From NCBI GenBank assembly GCA_020848035.1, contig JADLAX010000082.1, forward strand, positions 1 to 64,000: DNA of 64,000 nucleotides, given 5' to 3'. Origin of the DNA: Anaerolineae bacterium. Its GTDB lineage: Bacteria; Chloroflexota; Anaerolineae; Promineifilales; Promineifilaceae. Position numbers and translations under genes: made by a program. Below, one piece after another: positions 8,649-17,149 of the stretch. The notes beneath the pieces were generated by a model, which saw only the letters and a program-made list of their open reading frames with translations, was not told where the DNA came from and ran no database searches. Position 1 is the stretch's first letter, and each line of letters starts with the position of its first letter.

Positions 8649-10715
8649 TTAGCTTTCTTCTTCGGCAGCTTTGGCTTTGGCGATGACTTCTGCCTGGAGA
8701 TGGGTGGGCACACGGCCGTATCGTAAAAACTTCATGGCAAACACGCCGCGCCCCTGGGTCATGGAGCGCAAATCGGCCGTGTAGGTTTGCATTTCGGCCA
8801 GCGGCACTTCGGCTTTGACGATGCTCTTGGTGCCTTCCTGGTCCATGCCCAATACACGCGCGCGCCGGGTGTTCATGTCGCCCAGAATGTCGCCCATGTT
8901 GTCGGCAGGCACCGTGACCGAAACCTCAAAAATGGGCTCCAGCAGCACGGGGCCAGCGCCCAGCATCGCCTGCTTAAACCCTTCCCGACCGGCCGTCTGG
9001 AAGGCGATTTCTTTGGAGTCTACCGGGTGCTCCTTACCATCGTAGACGATGGCTTTAACGCCCACTACCGGGTAACCGGCCACGGGACCGGCCTCCAGCG
9101 CCTGGCGGCAACCTTTTTCTGTAGCCGCCACAAACGGACCCGAAATGGAGCCACCAAAAATCTCGGAGCCAAATTCAAATTCGGCATCATCGTCCAGCGA
9201 TTCGACACGCAGGAAGACGCGGGCGTACTGCCCGGCACCACCGGACTGCTTCTTGTGGGTGTATTCGGCCGAGTTGGTTTTGGTGATCGTTTCGCGGTAG
9301 GGCACTTTAGGCACCGTGGTTGTGAAGTGCACGCCAAACTTGGACTTGGCCTTTTGTACGGCGATGTCCAGATGGGTGTTGCCCATGCCTGCCAGAATGG
9401 TTTCATGGGTGGCCAGTTCGGTATGCCATTTTAAGGTGGGGTCTTCGATGGTGAGGCGGGTGAGCGCCTGGTTGAGTTTGGCCACGTCGGATTGGGACAC
9501 GGGGTGGATGGCCACCTGGGCAATGGGGTTGGGTTGTTCAATGGCGGGCAGCCGCAGCTTGTGGCCTTTGTCGGAGAGGGTGTCGTTGGTGTGGGCATCG
9601 CCCAACTTCACAACCGCGCCAATGTCGCCGCTGTGCAGCTTAGTGATGGCCTTTTGCTCTTTGCCGGTGAGCACTTGCAGCGTACCCACCCGAACTTCGC
9701 TGTCGCTTTTAACATCCCAAATGCGGCTGTCGGATTCCAGCACACCGCCATAGACACGCAGGTAGCTCATACGGCCGTATGGATCTTCACGCGTCTTAAA
9801 GACAAATGTGGCCAGCGGCGAGCTGTCGTCCACTTTGTAGGTCACGTCTTCACCAGCGGCGTTAACGGCCGTAAAACCTTCCGTTTCGTTGGGGGCGGGG
9901 AAGAGGCGGACCAGGGCGTTCATCAAGGGAATCACGGCAATGTTGGCCTGGGGCGCACTGTAAATTACCGGGATGGCCGACCCCTGCTGCATCGCCAGGC
10001 GCAAACCGCGCACAATGTCTTCGTCGGGCAGGCCGTCGTTTTCAAAATATTTTTCCATCAAGGCGTCATCGCCTTCGGCGGCGGCTTCCACAATGGCCAG
10101 ATGGGCCGCTTCGGCCTCGTCCTGGAGTTCGGCGGGGATGGGGCCGCGTTCGTCCTTGTCACCCAGGCGCGCTTCCATCGAGAGCAAATCGACCACGCCT
10201 TTAAACGTAGCCCCTTCGCCAATGGGCAGCTGAAGCGGAATAAAATTGCCGCTCAGGTTGTCCTGCACGCTTTTGAGGGCGCGGGCAGCCCGCACGTTTT
10301 CGCGGTCCATCTTGTTGATGACCACAACGCGGGGCAAATTGCGCTTTTCAACTTCGGCCCAAACGATTTCGGTGCCAACTTCCACGCCAGCCACGGCTTC
10401 TACCAGCACCAGCGCACCTTCAGAGACGGCCAGCGCGGCATTCACCTCACCGATAAAATCGGCATAGCCTGGGGTGTCCAGGACATTAACTTTGTGATCG
10501 CGCCACTCAATGGGGGCCAGCGCGGTGGCGATTGAACTGTGGCGGTGGACTTCTTCTTCTTCAAAATCCATAGCCGCCGTGCCGCTTTGCACATCGCCCA
10601 TACGGGTGGTAACGCCGGTGTTGAACAACAGCCGTTCCACAAGGGTTGTTTTGCCAGCCCCGTTGTGGGAGATTAAAGCAATATTGCGGATTTGACCTGT
10701 TTTATATTCTTTCAT
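8649..10715 (-). CDS. Elongation factor G-like GTPase (EF-G2 type paralogue)
   Basis: This 688-residue protein shows the full EF-G order: GTPase domain with P-loop SHNGAGKTTL at 16-25, DTPGYADF and NKMD, then domains II to V (C-terminal YRETITK, later ADNMGDILGDMNTRRARV). The P-loop and the switch I region differ from translational EF-G: AHIDAGKTT is replaced by SHNGAGKTT, and the RGITI motif is replaced by HRHSSIATA. These are marks of the second EF-G class found beside the main FusA in many bacteria. It is not part of a ribosomal str operon here. The role of EF-G2 is poorly settled; a function in recycling or a special translation step is possible. An AAGAGG site lies ten bases before the ATG. 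Confidence 0.85.
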   Translation of the reverse strand: MKEYKTGQIRNIALISHNGAGKTTLVERLLFNTGVTTRMGDVQSGTAAMDFEEEEVHRHSSIATALAPIEWRDHKVNVLDTPGYADFIGEVNAALAVSEGALVLVEAVAGVEVGTEIVWAEVEKRNLPRVVVINKMDRENVRAARALKSVQDNLSGNFIPLQLPIGEGATFKGVVDLLSMEARLGDKDERGPIPAELQDEAEAAHLAIVEAAAEGDDALMEKYFENDGLPDEDIVRGLRLAMQQGSAIPVIYSAPQANIAVIPLMNALVRLFPAPNETEGFTAVNAAGEDVTYKVDDSSPLATFVFKTREDPYGRMSYLRVYGGVLESDSRIWDVKSDSEVRVGTLQVLTGKEQKAITKLHSGDIGAVVKLGDAHTNDTLSDKGHKLRLPAIEQPNPIAQVAIHPVSQSDVAKLNQALTRLTIEDPTLKWHTELATHETILAGMGNTHLDIAVQKAKSKFGVHFTTTVPKVPYRETITKTNSAEYTHKKQSGGAGQYARVFLRVESLDDDAEFEFGSEIFGGSISGPFVAATEKGCRQALEAGPVAGYPVVGVKAIVYDGKEHPVDSKEIAFQTAGREGFKQAMLGAGPVLLEPIFEVSVTVPADNMGDILGDMNTRRARVLGMDQEGTKSIVKAEVPLAEMQTYTADLRSMTQGRGVFAMKFLRYGRVPTHLQAEVIAKAKAAEEES

Positions 10716-11071
10716 GCGTTAAAAACCTCTTGGAAATGGGTATCATTTATACTCGCGGCGAGCACTGATTGACCGTGTCACCTCTGAGTTTATCGTTATT
10801 TTTCGGCAAGCGACGAGACCGTAGGGTGCTGCATGATGGGGATTTTGTGGGTGTGTGCCTAAAGCGTATCAATGATGTTTTGGTGACCCGCCACCTGATC
10901 GGGGAAATCAAATGCGTGGTTCCTTTTTCTCTTTTTTGGTTCTTGGGAACGGCCGTGATTTTATTGGAAAAGGGGGGAGTTGTCAAAACGGTGCAACGGC
11001 CGTACTGCCTCTGCGTATTAGGGGTGCAGTGGTATGTTCCCTGTGGATTTTGATTCTGTGGAGGTTTCAAA
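10716..11071. other. Divergent intergenic region
   Basis: About 355 bases between the minus-strand EF-G-like gene and the plus-strand LiaF-like gene, so it should hold two promoters. A TATAAAT box on the minus strand near 10745-10752 is a possible -10 for the EF-G gene. Two ACGGCCGT copies are present (near 10950 and 10996). Open frames on both strands here lack ribosome sites and I do not call them. Confidence 0.5.
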
Positions 11072-12115
11072 ATGGATGACTTTTATCAGACGAAGGAACG
11101 GCGCGGTGGTCGTTCGCTTTTCGGTCCTGTATTTTTGATTGGTTTGGGCATTTACTTTTTGCTGCGCAACCTGGGGATCGTGTCGGATTTGAACTGGGGC
11201 GTGGCGTTTCAGCTGTGGCCGCTGCTGCTCATCTTTTTGGGCATCAACATCATTGTGCAGCAGGTGAGACGGCCGTTTGGCACCATTTTGAGCGGCCTGG
11301 TGAGCTTAACGGCCGTAACCCTCTTTGGTGCCATTCTGCTGTTTGGCGTTGAGCTGCCCTTTTTGTCGCGCTTTAACCTGCAAACGACGGCCGAATATCG
11401 CCAGGAAACGGTGGCCGTGAGCGGTGAGGGGGTGGAAACGGCCGTTGTTACCCTCGATTTGAACTCCCTGGGCGCAGATGTGACCGGGCTGGACAGCAGC
11501 CAAAATGTGCTGGAAGGCACGGTGAGCATTGCCGGTGACCTGCGTTTTGAGCAAAACATGCGAGGCTCCGAAGCGGTTGTTACGTTGGGCGAAGATTTTT
11601 CCGGTTGGTGGCTGGGCAATTGGCCAACTGGTGGCAGTCAGCCGCCCTGGCAAATTGGGCTTAGTCGGACCGTGCCGCTGGACCTGACGATTGATATTGG
11701 CTCTGGCCAGACCGACCTGGAATTGGGCAGCATGCTGCTGCGCGATTTGGAAATTGACGCCGGGTCTGGGGCACTCACGGTGCAGCTGCCGGGTGACGAT
11801 TATGACGTGAGCCTGGATAGTGGTTCTGGCAGTGTGACAATGACCTTGCCGCAAGACGGCCGTCATGAAATTGACATTGATGCCGGGTCTGGGGCGATGA
11901 ACCTCTTCCTGCCGCCCAACATGGAAGCCCGGGTTGAGCTGGACAGCGGCTCCGGTCGGGTGTCGCTGGATGATCGTTTTGTGCGCGTGACGGGTGATGA
12001 AGATGACGGCGTCTGGGAAACACCCGGCTACGACGCCGATGGGGCCAACACGGTTCTCATCGTGATTGATGGCGGCTCTGGCGCAATTTCCATCAACCAG
12101 CCGCAGGGGCGGTAA
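11072..12115 (+). CDS. LiaF-like membrane protein with GSG-repeat beta-helix domain
   Basis: This 347-residue protein has three membrane helices in its first 95 residues (starting at SLFGPVFLIGLGIYFL), like the LiaI/LiaF N-terminal family (DUF5668), which senses envelope stress in Firmicutes. The outside part ends in about six repeats of 18-20 residues, each with the core I/L-D-x-GSG followed by short beta strands (for example IDIGSGQTDL, LDSGSGSVTM, IDGGSGAISI). This pattern fits a small beta-helix of the DUF4097 adhesin type. The start ATG follows GGAGG. A role in envelope sensing is inferred from the family. No LiaRS-like pair lies nearby. Confidence 0.75.
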   Translation: MDDFYQTKERRGGRSLFGPVFLIGLGIYFLLRNLGIVSDLNWGVAFQLWPLLLIFLGINIIVQQVRRPFGTILSGLVSLTAVTLFGAILLFGVELPFLSRFNLQTTAEYRQETVAVSGEGVETAVVTLDLNSLGADVTGLDSSQNVLEGTVSIAGDLRFEQNMRGSEAVVTLGEDFSGWWLGNWPTGGSQPPWQIGLSRTVPLDLTIDIGSGQTDLELGSMLLRDLEIDAGSGALTVQLPGDDYDVSLDSGSGSVTMTLPQDGRHEIDIDAGSGAMNLFLPPNMEARVELDSGSGRVSLDDRFVRVTGDEDDGVWETPGYDADGANTVLIVIDGGSGAISINQPQGR

Positions 12116-12124
12116 CTGGTTATT

Positions 12125-12190
12125 GGTAATCGGTGGTCGGTGGTCGGTAAACCGTTCACTGTTCACCGATTACCGTTTACGGATTACGGG
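12125..12190. repeat. Self-complementary period-7 array 1
   Basis: Nine successive 7-base units run in phase from 12125 to 12187. The first four are of the type GGTAATC or GGTGGTC, the rest are mainly their complements such as CGATTAC, so the RNA can fold into a hairpin. The array starts ten bases after the stop codon of the LiaF-like gene and runs into the last codons of the convergent sufE gene. Confidence 0.85.
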
Positions 12191-12599
12191 CTAACTGCTT
12201 CATGTGGGCGAGAACGGCCGTTACCCCGTTCAAGCGCTGGCCTGTCAGCACATGCTGTAACCCCATCTGCAAATAAAATTCCTGGGGAATTTGTTCAATT
12301 GCTTCTGGAGTGGTCCAGCCGATGCCCTCTTGCAGCAGCGACGCGTAACCGCGCACGGTGGGCGCTTCTTCGGGGATGTCGAAGTGGTAAAAGATCTTGC
12401 CCTCTTTCCATTCGGGGTAGATGAAAACAGGTGACACACACTCATGCACCTGGTCCATGTTTGCTTCGCTGGTGTCTACCCAATTGGGCAGCGGGGGCAG
12501 CTTTTCGGCAAACTCCAGCAAATATTCCAGCTTCTCCTGGCCAACACACAGGCTAAAATCCTCAACAATTTCTGCAAGACGGGGTGGTAAATTGCTCAT
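12177..12599 (-). CDS. sufE: SufE-type sulfur acceptor protein
   Basis: This 140-residue protein matches SufE/CsdE, which takes persulfide sulfur from a cysteine desulfurase (SufS) and passes it to the Fe-S scaffold. The acceptor cysteine is Cys54 in VHECVSPVF, and family features include PPRLAEIVEDF at the N-terminus and GLQHVLTGQRLNG near the end. Length is normal. It stands alone, without suf genes. A TGTTACAAT box lies only seven bases before the ATG, so the messenger may be leaderless. The last residues (about RNP) are encoded inside a period-7 array that belongs to the gene boundary. Confidence 0.9.
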   Translation of the reverse strand: MSNLPPRLAEIVEDFSLCVGQEKLEYLLEFAEKLPPLPNWVDTSEANMDQVHECVSPVFIYPEWKEGKIFYHFDIPEEAPTVRGYASLLQEGIGWTTPEAIEQIPQEFYLQMGLQHVLTGQRLNGVTAVLAHMKQLARNP

Positions 12600-12606
12600 G
12601 GTTTTG

Positions 12607-12616
12607 ATTGTAACAA
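12607..12616 (-). promoter_or_regulatory. Extended -10 promoter box directly before sufE
   Basis: On the minus strand TGTTACAAT reads as an extended -10 (TG-N-TACAAT). TACAAT ends seven bases before the ATG, which predicts a transcript with almost no leader. Confidence 0.45.
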
Positions 12617-12690
12617 AATTATGGGCGTCAGACAGATTTTTTCATTTAACTTTCTAAACCAGAATTTTACGGGAACGGCCGTTCCCCCTG

Positions 12691-12699
12691 TGCTATACT
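12691..12699 (+). promoter_or_regulatory. Extended -10 promoter box for thyA
   Basis: TGCTATACT fits TG-N-TATAAT. No clear -35 is seen at the right distance. Directly upstream is a 16-base palindrome, GGGAACGGCCGTTCCC (12671-12686). The predicted leader of about 90 bases holds the tandem GCAGAT and CTGCG repeats. Confidence 0.4.
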
Positions 12700-12711
12700 C
12701 CCGCGAGGAAA

Positions 12712-12780
12712 AAATGGGACGCAGATGAACGCAGATCACGCAGATTTCTTCTCTGCGCCTCCGCGTCTCTGCGTCAAAAA
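12712..12780. repeat. Tandem ACGCAGAT / CTCTGCG self-complementary repeat
   Basis: Three ACGCAGAT-type units spaced nine to ten bases are followed by three CTGCG/CCGCG units spaced eight bases, in opposite sense, just before thyA. Similar CTCTGCGT runs recur near 14480-14495 and at 24631-24657. Confidence 0.6.
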
Positions 12781-12794
12781 AAGAGAGGGGCAGG

Positions 12795-13589
12795 ATGAGA
12801 CAATATTTGGATTTGATGCAGCATGTGTTGGACAACGGCGTGCGCAAGGAAGATCGCACTGGGACGGGTACGATCAGCGTGTTTGGTTACCAGATGCGCT
12901 TTAATCTGGCCGAGGGCTTTCCGGCGGTGACGACCAAAAAGCTGCACTTCCGCTCGATTATTCACGAGCTGCTCTGGTTTTTGCGCGGTGAGACGAACAT
13001 TCGCTACCTGCACGAAAACAAGGTGACCATTTGGGATGAGTGGGCCGACGAAAATGGCGAGCTGGGGCCGGTTTATGGCTCGCAGTGGCGCTCGTGGGAG
13101 GGGGGAAACGGCCGTTCCATCGACCAAATCACGCAAGTGCTGCACAGCCTCCAGCACAAGCCCGACTCGCGCCGCCACATCGTCTCCGCCTGGAACGTGG
13201 CCGAAATTGAGCAGATGGCCCTGCCGCCCTGCCACCTGCTGTTCCAATTTTACGTGGCCGAGAACAAACTTTCCTGCCAGCTCTACCAGCGCAGCGCCGA
13301 CATCTTCCTCGGCGTGCCTTTCAACATCGCCTCCTACGCCCTGCTGACGCTGATGATGGCCCAAGTGCTGGGCTACCAGCCCGGCGATTTTGTCCACACG
13401 CTGGGCGATGCCCACCTCTACCTCAACCATCTGGAGCAGGCCAAACTCCAGCTGTCCCGCGATCCATTCCCGCTGCCCCACATGCACCTCAACCCAGCCG
13501 TCACCGACCTGTTCGCCTTCCGCTACGACGATTTTGAACTGGTCAACTACCAATCTCACCCAACCATCAAAGCCCCCATTGCTGTCTAA
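12795..13589 (+). CDS. thyA: Thymidylate synthase (ThyA)
   Basis: This 264-residue enzyme methylates dUMP to dTMP using methylene-tetrahydrofolate. It has the normal ThyA length and the nucleophile Cys146 in [11 protein letters not shown], with RTGTGT near 21-26, the dUMP-binding [18 protein letters not shown] and the typical PHPTIK-like end ([11 protein letters not shown]). It oxidises the folate to dihydrofolate, so the DHFR gene 320 bases downstream closes the cycle. A small gene sits between them and a perfect 22-base hairpin lies directly after the stop. One ACGGCCGT copy encodes the loop GGNGRS. Confidence 0.97.
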   Translation: MRQYLDLMQHVLDNGVRKEDRTGTGTISVFGYQMRFNLAEGFPAVTTKKLHFRSIIHELLWFLRGETNIRYLHENKVTIWDEWADENGELGPVYGSQWRSWEGGNGRSIDQITQVLHSLQHKPDSRRHIVSAWNVAEIEQMALPPCHLLFQFYVAENKLSCQLYQRSADIFLGVPFNIASYALLTLMMAQVLGYQPGDFVHTLGDAHLYLNHLEQAKLQLSRDPFPLPHMHLNPAVTDLFAFRYDDFELVNYQSHPTIKAPIAV

Positions 13590-13592
13590 AAA

Positions 13593-13645
13593 GTAGCCGC
13601 GGTTTCTTACCGCGCAATGGAAACGCGGTAAGAAACCGCGGCTAC
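13593..13645. repeat. Perfect 22-base inverted repeat between thyA and the next gene
   Basis: The arms 13593-13614 and 13624-13645 are exact complements with a nine-base loop. The stem core contains GCCGCGGTTTCTTACCGCG. It begins three bases after the thyA stop and ends directly before the ribosome site of the next gene. There is no T-run, so it may protect or process mRNA rather than end transcription. Confidence 0.9.
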
Positions 13646-13659
13646 GAGGATTGATGTTT

Positions 13660-13911
13660 ATGAGTGAGTTTCAGCAATATCTGGAAGGTTTTTCCAAAGC
13701 GCCACTTGAAGAGCGGGTGCAATATTTTCGCCATGAGACCTTAAGGTCCCTGAATTTTGCCAAAGGGTATGCTAAATTGCTGGAATTGACCGCAAATAGT
13801 TCCGCTGGATTGCCAGAAGATGCGCCACAACTGTTTCAAAAATTGCTTAGCAGTTTGGACGAAATTGGACAGCTACTTGATGCACTTGTTGGCCGGGATG
13901 AGACTGAATAA
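13660..13911 (+). CDS. Small protein resembling a histidine-kinase dimerisation helix
   Basis: This 83-residue protein starts at ATG 13660, ten bases after GAGG; ATG 13654 is an alternative. It is wholly helical in character. The stretch RHETLRSLNFAKGYAKLLEL resembles the HisKA/DHp helix of sensor kinases (H-E-x-x-x-x-L-x-x-x-x-GYAxLL), followed by a second amphipathic helix (LFQKLLSSLDEIGQLLDAL), which would form the four-helix dimer bundle. No ATPase domain follows. It overlaps nothing but abuts folA exactly (TAA then ATG), so the two are co-translated. A signalling role is only an inference. Confidence 0.65.
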   Translation: MSEFQQYLEGFSKAPLEERVQYFRHETLRSLNFAKGYAKLLELTANSSAGLPEDAPQLFQKLLSSLDEIGQLLDALVGRDETE

Positions 13912-14439
13912 ATGAGTAACCCTGAGGTCTCAAGTAACTCTAAACAACCATTGGCTATGGTTGTAGCCATGGATAAAAACCGCCTGATTGGCGCGGATAA
14001 CGGGCTGCCCTGGCGCTTACCGGACGACATGCACTGGTTTGTGCAGCAGACGATGGGCAAACCAATCATCATGGGGCGCAAGACGTATGAATCGATTCCG
14101 GCCAAATTTCGGCCGTTGAAGGGGCGGCACAACATTGTCCTGACGCGAGAGCAGAGCTACGATGCGCCGGGAGCGACCATCGTGCATTCGGTGGAGGATG
14201 CGCTGTTGGCGGCGGGCGATACAGAAGAAATCATCATCGGCGGTGGGGCGAATTTGTATGCCCAGCTGCTGCCGCAAACAAGCCGCCTCTACCTCACGCT
14301 CGTTGATGCTGAACTGGACGGCGACGCCTATTTCCCCCCAATCGACTGGTCTGCCTGGCATGAAACCTTTCGCCAGCACCACCCCGCCGACGAGCGGCAC
14401 CACTTTGCCTTCACCTGGCTAATCCTGGAACGAGCGTAA
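13912..14439 (+). CDS. folA: Dihydrofolate reductase
   Basis: This 175-residue enzyme reduces dihydrofolate to tetrahydrofolate with NADPH. Visible marks: MVVAMDKNRLIGADNGLPWRLPDDM, GKPIIMGRKTYESI, and IIIGGGANLYAQLLP. It carries about 14 extra N-terminal residues before the usual start; an internal ATG (MVVAMDK) could be the true start, but the first ATG directly abuts the upstream stop codon. The pair with thyA is classical: ThyA produces dihydrofolate and DHFR recycles it. No exact ACGGCCGT is present in this gene. Confidence 0.95.
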   Translation: MSNPEVSSNSKQPLAMVVAMDKNRLIGADNGLPWRLPDDMHWFVQQTMGKPIIMGRKTYESIPAKFRPLKGRHNIVLTREQSYDAPGATIVHSVEDALLAAGDTEEIIIGGGANLYAQLLPQTSRLYLTLVDAELDGDAYFPPIDWSAWHETFRQHHPADERHHFAFTWLILERA

Positions 14440-14509
14440 CTGTTCACGGCGGAGAACGCAGAGCGTTTTGATTTTTTCTGCGTCCTCCGCGTGTTTTGTG
14501 GTTAGCTTC

Positions 14510-15586
14510 TTACGCCAGACGGTTGACGTTATTCAAATCTTCAAACGCTTGCTTGAGGCGGGCGCGGAAGGCATCTTCCCCGGAGCGCAGCCAGCGGCGC
14601 GGATCGTAATATTTTTTGTTGGGCTGGTCTTCGCCCTCAGGATTGCCAATCTGGCCCTGGAGGTAGCCGTGGTATTTCTGGTCGTACAGGCGTACGCCGT
14701 CCCAGAACGCCCATTGCAGGTCGGTGTCGATGTTCATTTTGATAGCGCCGTAGGACAGGGCTTCGGCAATCTCGGCCGGACTGGAGCCAGAACCACCGTG
14801 GAAGACGAAGTCAATCGGTTTTTCTTTAGTGCCGAATTTTTCCTGCACGTACACCTGCGAGTTGTGCAAAATGACGGGGCGCAGCTGCACGTTGCCCGGT
14901 TTGTAGACGCCGTGCACGTTGCCAAACGCGGCGGCGATGGTGAAGCGGTCGCTCACCTTCATCAGTTCTTCGTAGGCGTAGGCCACTTCTTCGGGCTGGG
15001 TGTAGAGGCGGGAGCTGTCCACGCCGCTGTTGTCTACGCCGTCTTCCTCGCCGCCGGTGATGCCCAGCTCGATTTCCAGCGTCATGCCCATCTTGCTCAT
15101 GCGCTCCAGGTAGCGCTTGCTAATTTCGATATTTTCCTTGATCGGCTCTTCGGATAGGTCCAGCATGTGCGAGCTGTAGAGCGGGATGCCGTGCACTTTG
15201 TAGAACGCTTCACCAGCGTCCAACATGCCATCAACCCAGGGCAGCAGTTTTTTGGCGGCGTGATCGGTGTGCAAAATGACGCGAGCGCCGTACAAGGCGG
15301 CTACCTGGTGCACATGTTGTGCCGCAGAGACAGCCCCGACAACGGCCGCTTTTTCCCCGCTGTTGTTTAATCCCTTCCCCGCAAAAAAGACGGCACCGCC
15401 ATTCGAAAATTGCAGAATGACGGGGGAATTTACGTCGCGGGCGGTTTCCAAAACGGCGTTGACGCTGTTGGTGCCAATCACGTTGGCGGCGGGTAAGGCG
15501 TATTGATTGGCCTTGGCGTGGGCAAAAATCTCCTGAACCTGATCGCCGGTTACAACCCCGGCTGGAATGTGGCTGATGCCTGACAT
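14510..15586 (-). CDS. fbaA: Class II fructose-bisphosphate aldolase
   Basis: This 358-residue zinc enzyme splits fructose-1,6-bisphosphate into two triose phosphates for glycolysis, or joins them in gluconeogenesis. It has the class IIA length and motifs: YALPAANVIGTNSVNAVLE at the start, VILHTDHAAKKLLPW with zinc ligand His, LEIELGITGGEEDGVDN, and FVFHGGSGSS. It is transcribed alone on the minus strand; the ATG at 15586 follows a purine-rich AAGGAGAG site. The gene has no exact ACGGCCGT, as for several highly conserved genes here. PEP carboxykinase in the same window would feed the gluconeogenic direction. Confidence 0.95.
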   Translation of the reverse strand: MSGISHIPAGVVTGDQVQEIFAHAKANQYALPAANVIGTNSVNAVLETARDVNSPVILQFSNGGAVFFAGKGLNNSGEKAAVVGAVSAAQHVHQVAALYGARVILHTDHAAKKLLPWVDGMLDAGEAFYKVHGIPLYSSHMLDLSEEPIKENIEISKRYLERMSKMGMTLEIELGITGGEEDGVDNSGVDSSRLYTQPEEVAYAYEELMKVSDRFTIAAAFGNVHGVYKPGNVQLRPVILHNSQVYVQEKFGTKEKPIDFVFHGGSGSSPAEIAEALSYGAIKMNIDTDLQWAFWDGVRLYDQKYHGYLQGQIGNPEGEDQPNKKYYDPRRWLRSGEDAFRARLKQAFEDLNNVNRLA

Positions 15587-15978
15587 AAAAAACTCTCCTT
15601 AAAAGTGACCTGGAAATGGTAAGCCGTGAAACATTGTGGGGGTGTGGGTGGGAAACGGCCGTTCCATCTCCATTGATAATATGGTTGACTTGTGCTGCGT
15701 GCGTTCATAGATGAGGTGCGAAGATGGGACCAGACTCAAAGATTGGTCCCATCTGTGGGCAACCGGGTACAAGTATGCAGAGGTTTGCCCTAAAAAACCA
15801 CTCTTTTTGGCACGACTCTCCCTGCCGTTTATCATTACTTAAACGTGTACGGCGTAATCGGCCACGTAAGGAAATTTCGTTACCGTGGCCCAAGCTGTAA
15901 ACGCCACCAATGGAACATCAACCAATCACCCACGCGCTGCTGGCTTGAGCCAATGCGCAGCGATCAATCAGGAGCAGT
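15587..15978. other. Divergent intergenic region with a 10-base stem hairpin
   Basis: About 390 bases between fbaA (minus) and proB (plus). GATGGGACCA at 15723-15732 pairs with TGGTCCCATC at 15744-15753 around an 11-base loop; no T-run follows on either strand, so it could be an operator or an RNA structure. One AACGGCCGTT lies near 15655. No gene is supported. Confidence 0.55.
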
Positions 15979-17079
15979 ATGTACCAGCGAATTGTCGTGA
16001 AATTGGGAACCAGCGTGCTGACGGGCGGTTCGCCCCAACTCGATCATCCCCACATGGTGGAGCTGGTGCGCCAGTGCGCCGCGCTGTACCGCCGGGGCAA
16101 AGATATGATTATCGTGACCTCTGGGGCGATTGCCGTAGGGCGGCACCGCCTGGGTTTCCCCGACCTGCCCAACACCGTCACCAGCAAACAAATGTTGGCC
16201 GCCGTTGGCCAGAGCCGCTTGATGCAGATGTGGGAGCGCTATTTTGAGATTTACGGCATTCACGTGGGGCAAATGCTGCTAACGCGGGCCGACGTGACCA
16301 ACCGCAAGCGCTATCTCAATGCCCGCGACACGCTGCAAACCCTGCTCGACAATCGCATCGTGCCCGTCATCAACGAAAATGATGCGGTAGCCACCGAAGA
16401 GATCAAGGTGGGCGATAATGACAATCTCTCGGCGCTGGTTTCCACCTTGTCCGAGGCGGATTTGCTGCTGCTGTTGACCGATCAGCCGGGGCTGTTTACG
16501 GCCGATCCGCGCACCAATCCCGATGCCCAACTCATCCCCGAGGTGAATAAAATTGACGAGGCGGTGAAGGCGTTGGCCGGGGGCAGCGTCAGCGGGCTGG
16601 GTGTGGGCGGCATGGCCACCAAGCTGCAAGCCGCCGACGTGGCTCGCCGCGCCGGGGCCGACGTGGTGATTGCCGCCGGGCGTGCCCCTAACGTGATTGA
16701 GCGCATTGTAGCCGGGGAATCGGTGGGGACGCGCTTTCCCGCACTGGAAAAATCGCTGGAGAACCGTAAGCGGTGGATTTTTGCCGGGCGCAAGGCGCGG
16801 GGCTGCGTGGTGATTGACGAGGGGGCCGCGCGAGCCTTGTTGGAAAACGGCCGTTCCCTCCTCCCCGCTGGCATTACGGCCGTTACCGGCAGCTTTGAAC
16901 GCGGCGACACCATTTGCATCGAAGGGCACAACCGGCAAGAATTGGCGCGCGGTATCACCCGCTATTCCAGCGATGATTTGCAAAAGATTGCTGGTCTGCG
17001 CTCTGACCAGATTGCCGAGCGTCTGGGCTACGGCTACGGCCCGGTGGTTGTGCACCGCAACGATTTGATTCTGTTATAA
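15979..17079 (+). CDS. proB: Glutamate 5-kinase
   Basis: This 366-residue enzyme phosphorylates glutamate, the first step of proline synthesis. The amino-acid-kinase domain (1-260) shows [24 protein letters not shown] and [11 protein letters not shown]; the C-terminal 100 residues form the PUA domain ([24 protein letters not shown]). AGGAG lies five bases before the ATG. Gene proA follows after 70 bases, across a period-9 palindrome, so the order proB-proA is an operon. Feedback inhibition by proline at the kinase domain is known for the family. Confidence 0.96.
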   Translation: MYQRIVVKLGTSVLTGGSPQLDHPHMVELVRQCAALYRRGKDMIIVTSGAIAVGRHRLGFPDLPNTVTSKQMLAAVGQSRLMQMWERYFEIYGIHVGQMLLTRADVTNRKRYLNARDTLQTLLDNRIVPVINENDAVATEEIKVGDNDNLSALVSTLSEADLLLLLTDQPGLFTADPRTNPDAQLIPEVNKIDEAVKALAGGSVSGLGVGGMATKLQAADVARRAGADVVIAAGRAPNVIERIVAGESVGTRFPALEKSLENRKRWIFAGRKARGCVVIDEGAARALLENGRSLLPAGITAVTGSFERGDTICIEGHNRQELARGITRYSSDDLQKIAGLRSDQIAERLGYGYGPVVVHRNDLILL

Positions 17080-17085
17080 AGCTGC

Positions 17086-17135
17086 CGCGGATTACGCGGA
17101 TTTTATCGATTTTAATCCGCGTAATCCGCGGCTAA
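17086..17135. repeat. Self-complementary period-9 array between proB and proA
   Basis: Five 9-base units in phase: CGCGGATTA and a variant, a spacer unit, then TAATCCGCG twice. The arms from about 17084 and up to 17132 are complementary over some 19 bases. It starts five bases after the proB stop. Confidence 0.85.
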
Positions 17136-17149
17136 TTGGGGAGAATGTG

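Noticed and set aside
10747-11070. Small genes between the EF-G-like and LiaF-like genes
   Set aside because: Both frames lack ribosome sites and their translations have no regular composition; the region is better explained as two promoters.
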